Source of the DNA: Elizabethkingia occulta
Lineage (GTDB): Bacteria > Bacteroidota > Bacteroidia > Flavobacteriales > Weeksellaceae
Assembly: GCF_002023715.1 (NCBI RefSeq)
Contig: NZ_MAHX01000016.1
Location: 434,001-498,000 of the forward strand
Length of the DNA: 64,000 nucleotides
Direction of reading: 5' to 3'
Part shown: positions 63,715-64,000 of the stretch, piece by piece
Layout of the letters: each line of letters starts with the position of its first letter
Position numbering within the stretch: the first letter of the stretch is position 1
Translations under genes and position numbers: made by a program
The notes under the pieces: generated by a model
Told to the model about the DNA's origin: nothing
Database searches by the model: none
Seen by the model: only the letters and a program-made list of their open reading frames with translations

Positions 63715-64000
63715 TGAAAACAGCATACTCTAAAAAATTAGGCCTGTCCGTACTTTCATTTCTGGGTATTGCAATACATGCTCAGCATATTTATCCCCTA
63801 CAGAAAGAGCTTTGGAACCCCGATAAATTGGGTAACAAAAGAGCAGTTGTAAAATTTGAAGGAAAATCTAAAGTTGCAAAAGCTGTAATTCCGTGGAGAA
63901 ATCCTGAAGTAAAGGACGGACAAAGGATTTTAGTAGTAGACAGTACTTCACAGAAACAATACGAAGTAAGTGCATATCTCAATATCAATAGAGAACAGGG
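63715..64000 (+). CDS. Secreted protein, 3' end cut by the window edge
   Basis: The frame opens at ATG 63715 and runs beyond the window. The first 95 residues show a signal peptide (KKLGLSVLSFLGIAIHAQ) and then ELWNPDKLGNKRAVVKFEGK and VIPWRNPEVKDGQRILVVDS, a beta-rich region like those at the N-terminus of some secreted glycoside-hydrolase-type proteins in Bacteroidota. That likeness is weak, and the family cannot be named from this fragment. Confidence 0.7.

Overview
The window is low-GC chromosomal DNA of a Bacteroidota bacterium. Evidence for this includes four SusC and five SusD genes (one SusD cut by the left edge), GLPGLI-type secreted proteins, an LptD-like assembly protein, BshC of bacillithiol synthesis, promoters of the TTTG-N19-TAnnTTTG type and few Shine-Dalgarno sites. 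The protein style fits the Weeksellaceae (Elizabethkingia/Chryseobacterium group). The genus is an inference.

Layout. 1-6500: the end of a SusD-like_2 gene, a divergent repressor/small-protein pair of phage or ICE type, and a SusC/SusD pair. 6.7-15.8 kb: housekeeping genes on + (porin, bshC, a LysM protein, fabD, a GYDIA-family GHMP kinase, pckA), then aroQ on -. 16.5-21.2 kb: a SAM-I riboswitch with a terminator in front of a second SusC/SusD pair. 21.2-30.1 kb: a block on - for mannoside use (GntR regulator, secreted GH38 alpha-mannosidase, ROK sugar kinase, mannose-6-phosphate isomerase, sugar/H+ symporter). Together these would cut mannose from glycans, import it, phosphorylate it and convert it to fructose-6-phosphate.

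30.2-35.6 kb: two tRNA-Glu genes around rpsT, a cell-wall amidase, lptD, ridA and a small membrane protein. 35.7-44.8 kb: two tandem, paralogous SusC/SusD pairs. 44.9-57.4 kb: HtrA protease, TrhO, 5-formyl-THF cyclo-ligase, an overlapping lipoprotein/membrane-protein pair, a small lipoprotein, a TrmH methylase, RmuC, TspO, PncB, Dps and a phosphodiesterase lipoprotein. 57.5-61 kb: rpsL-rpsG-fusA-rpsJ. 61-64 kb: a GLPGLI protein, a sterol-desaturase-family enzyme, an unknown secreted protein and the start of another secreted protein.

The most striking signal is at 25.0-25.9 kb. Nine perfect DnaA boxes (TTATCCACA), all in one orientation, lie in three modules with identical internal spacing (30 and 75 bp) and a period of about 296 bp. 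The first module is inside the 5' half of the ROK kinase gene. The other two are decayed non-coding copies of that gene segment in which the boxes are intact. This looks like a replication origin (or DnaA-titrating locus) built by tandem duplication of part of a kinase gene. Second in interest is the SAM-I riboswitch controlling an outer-membrane SusCD importer.
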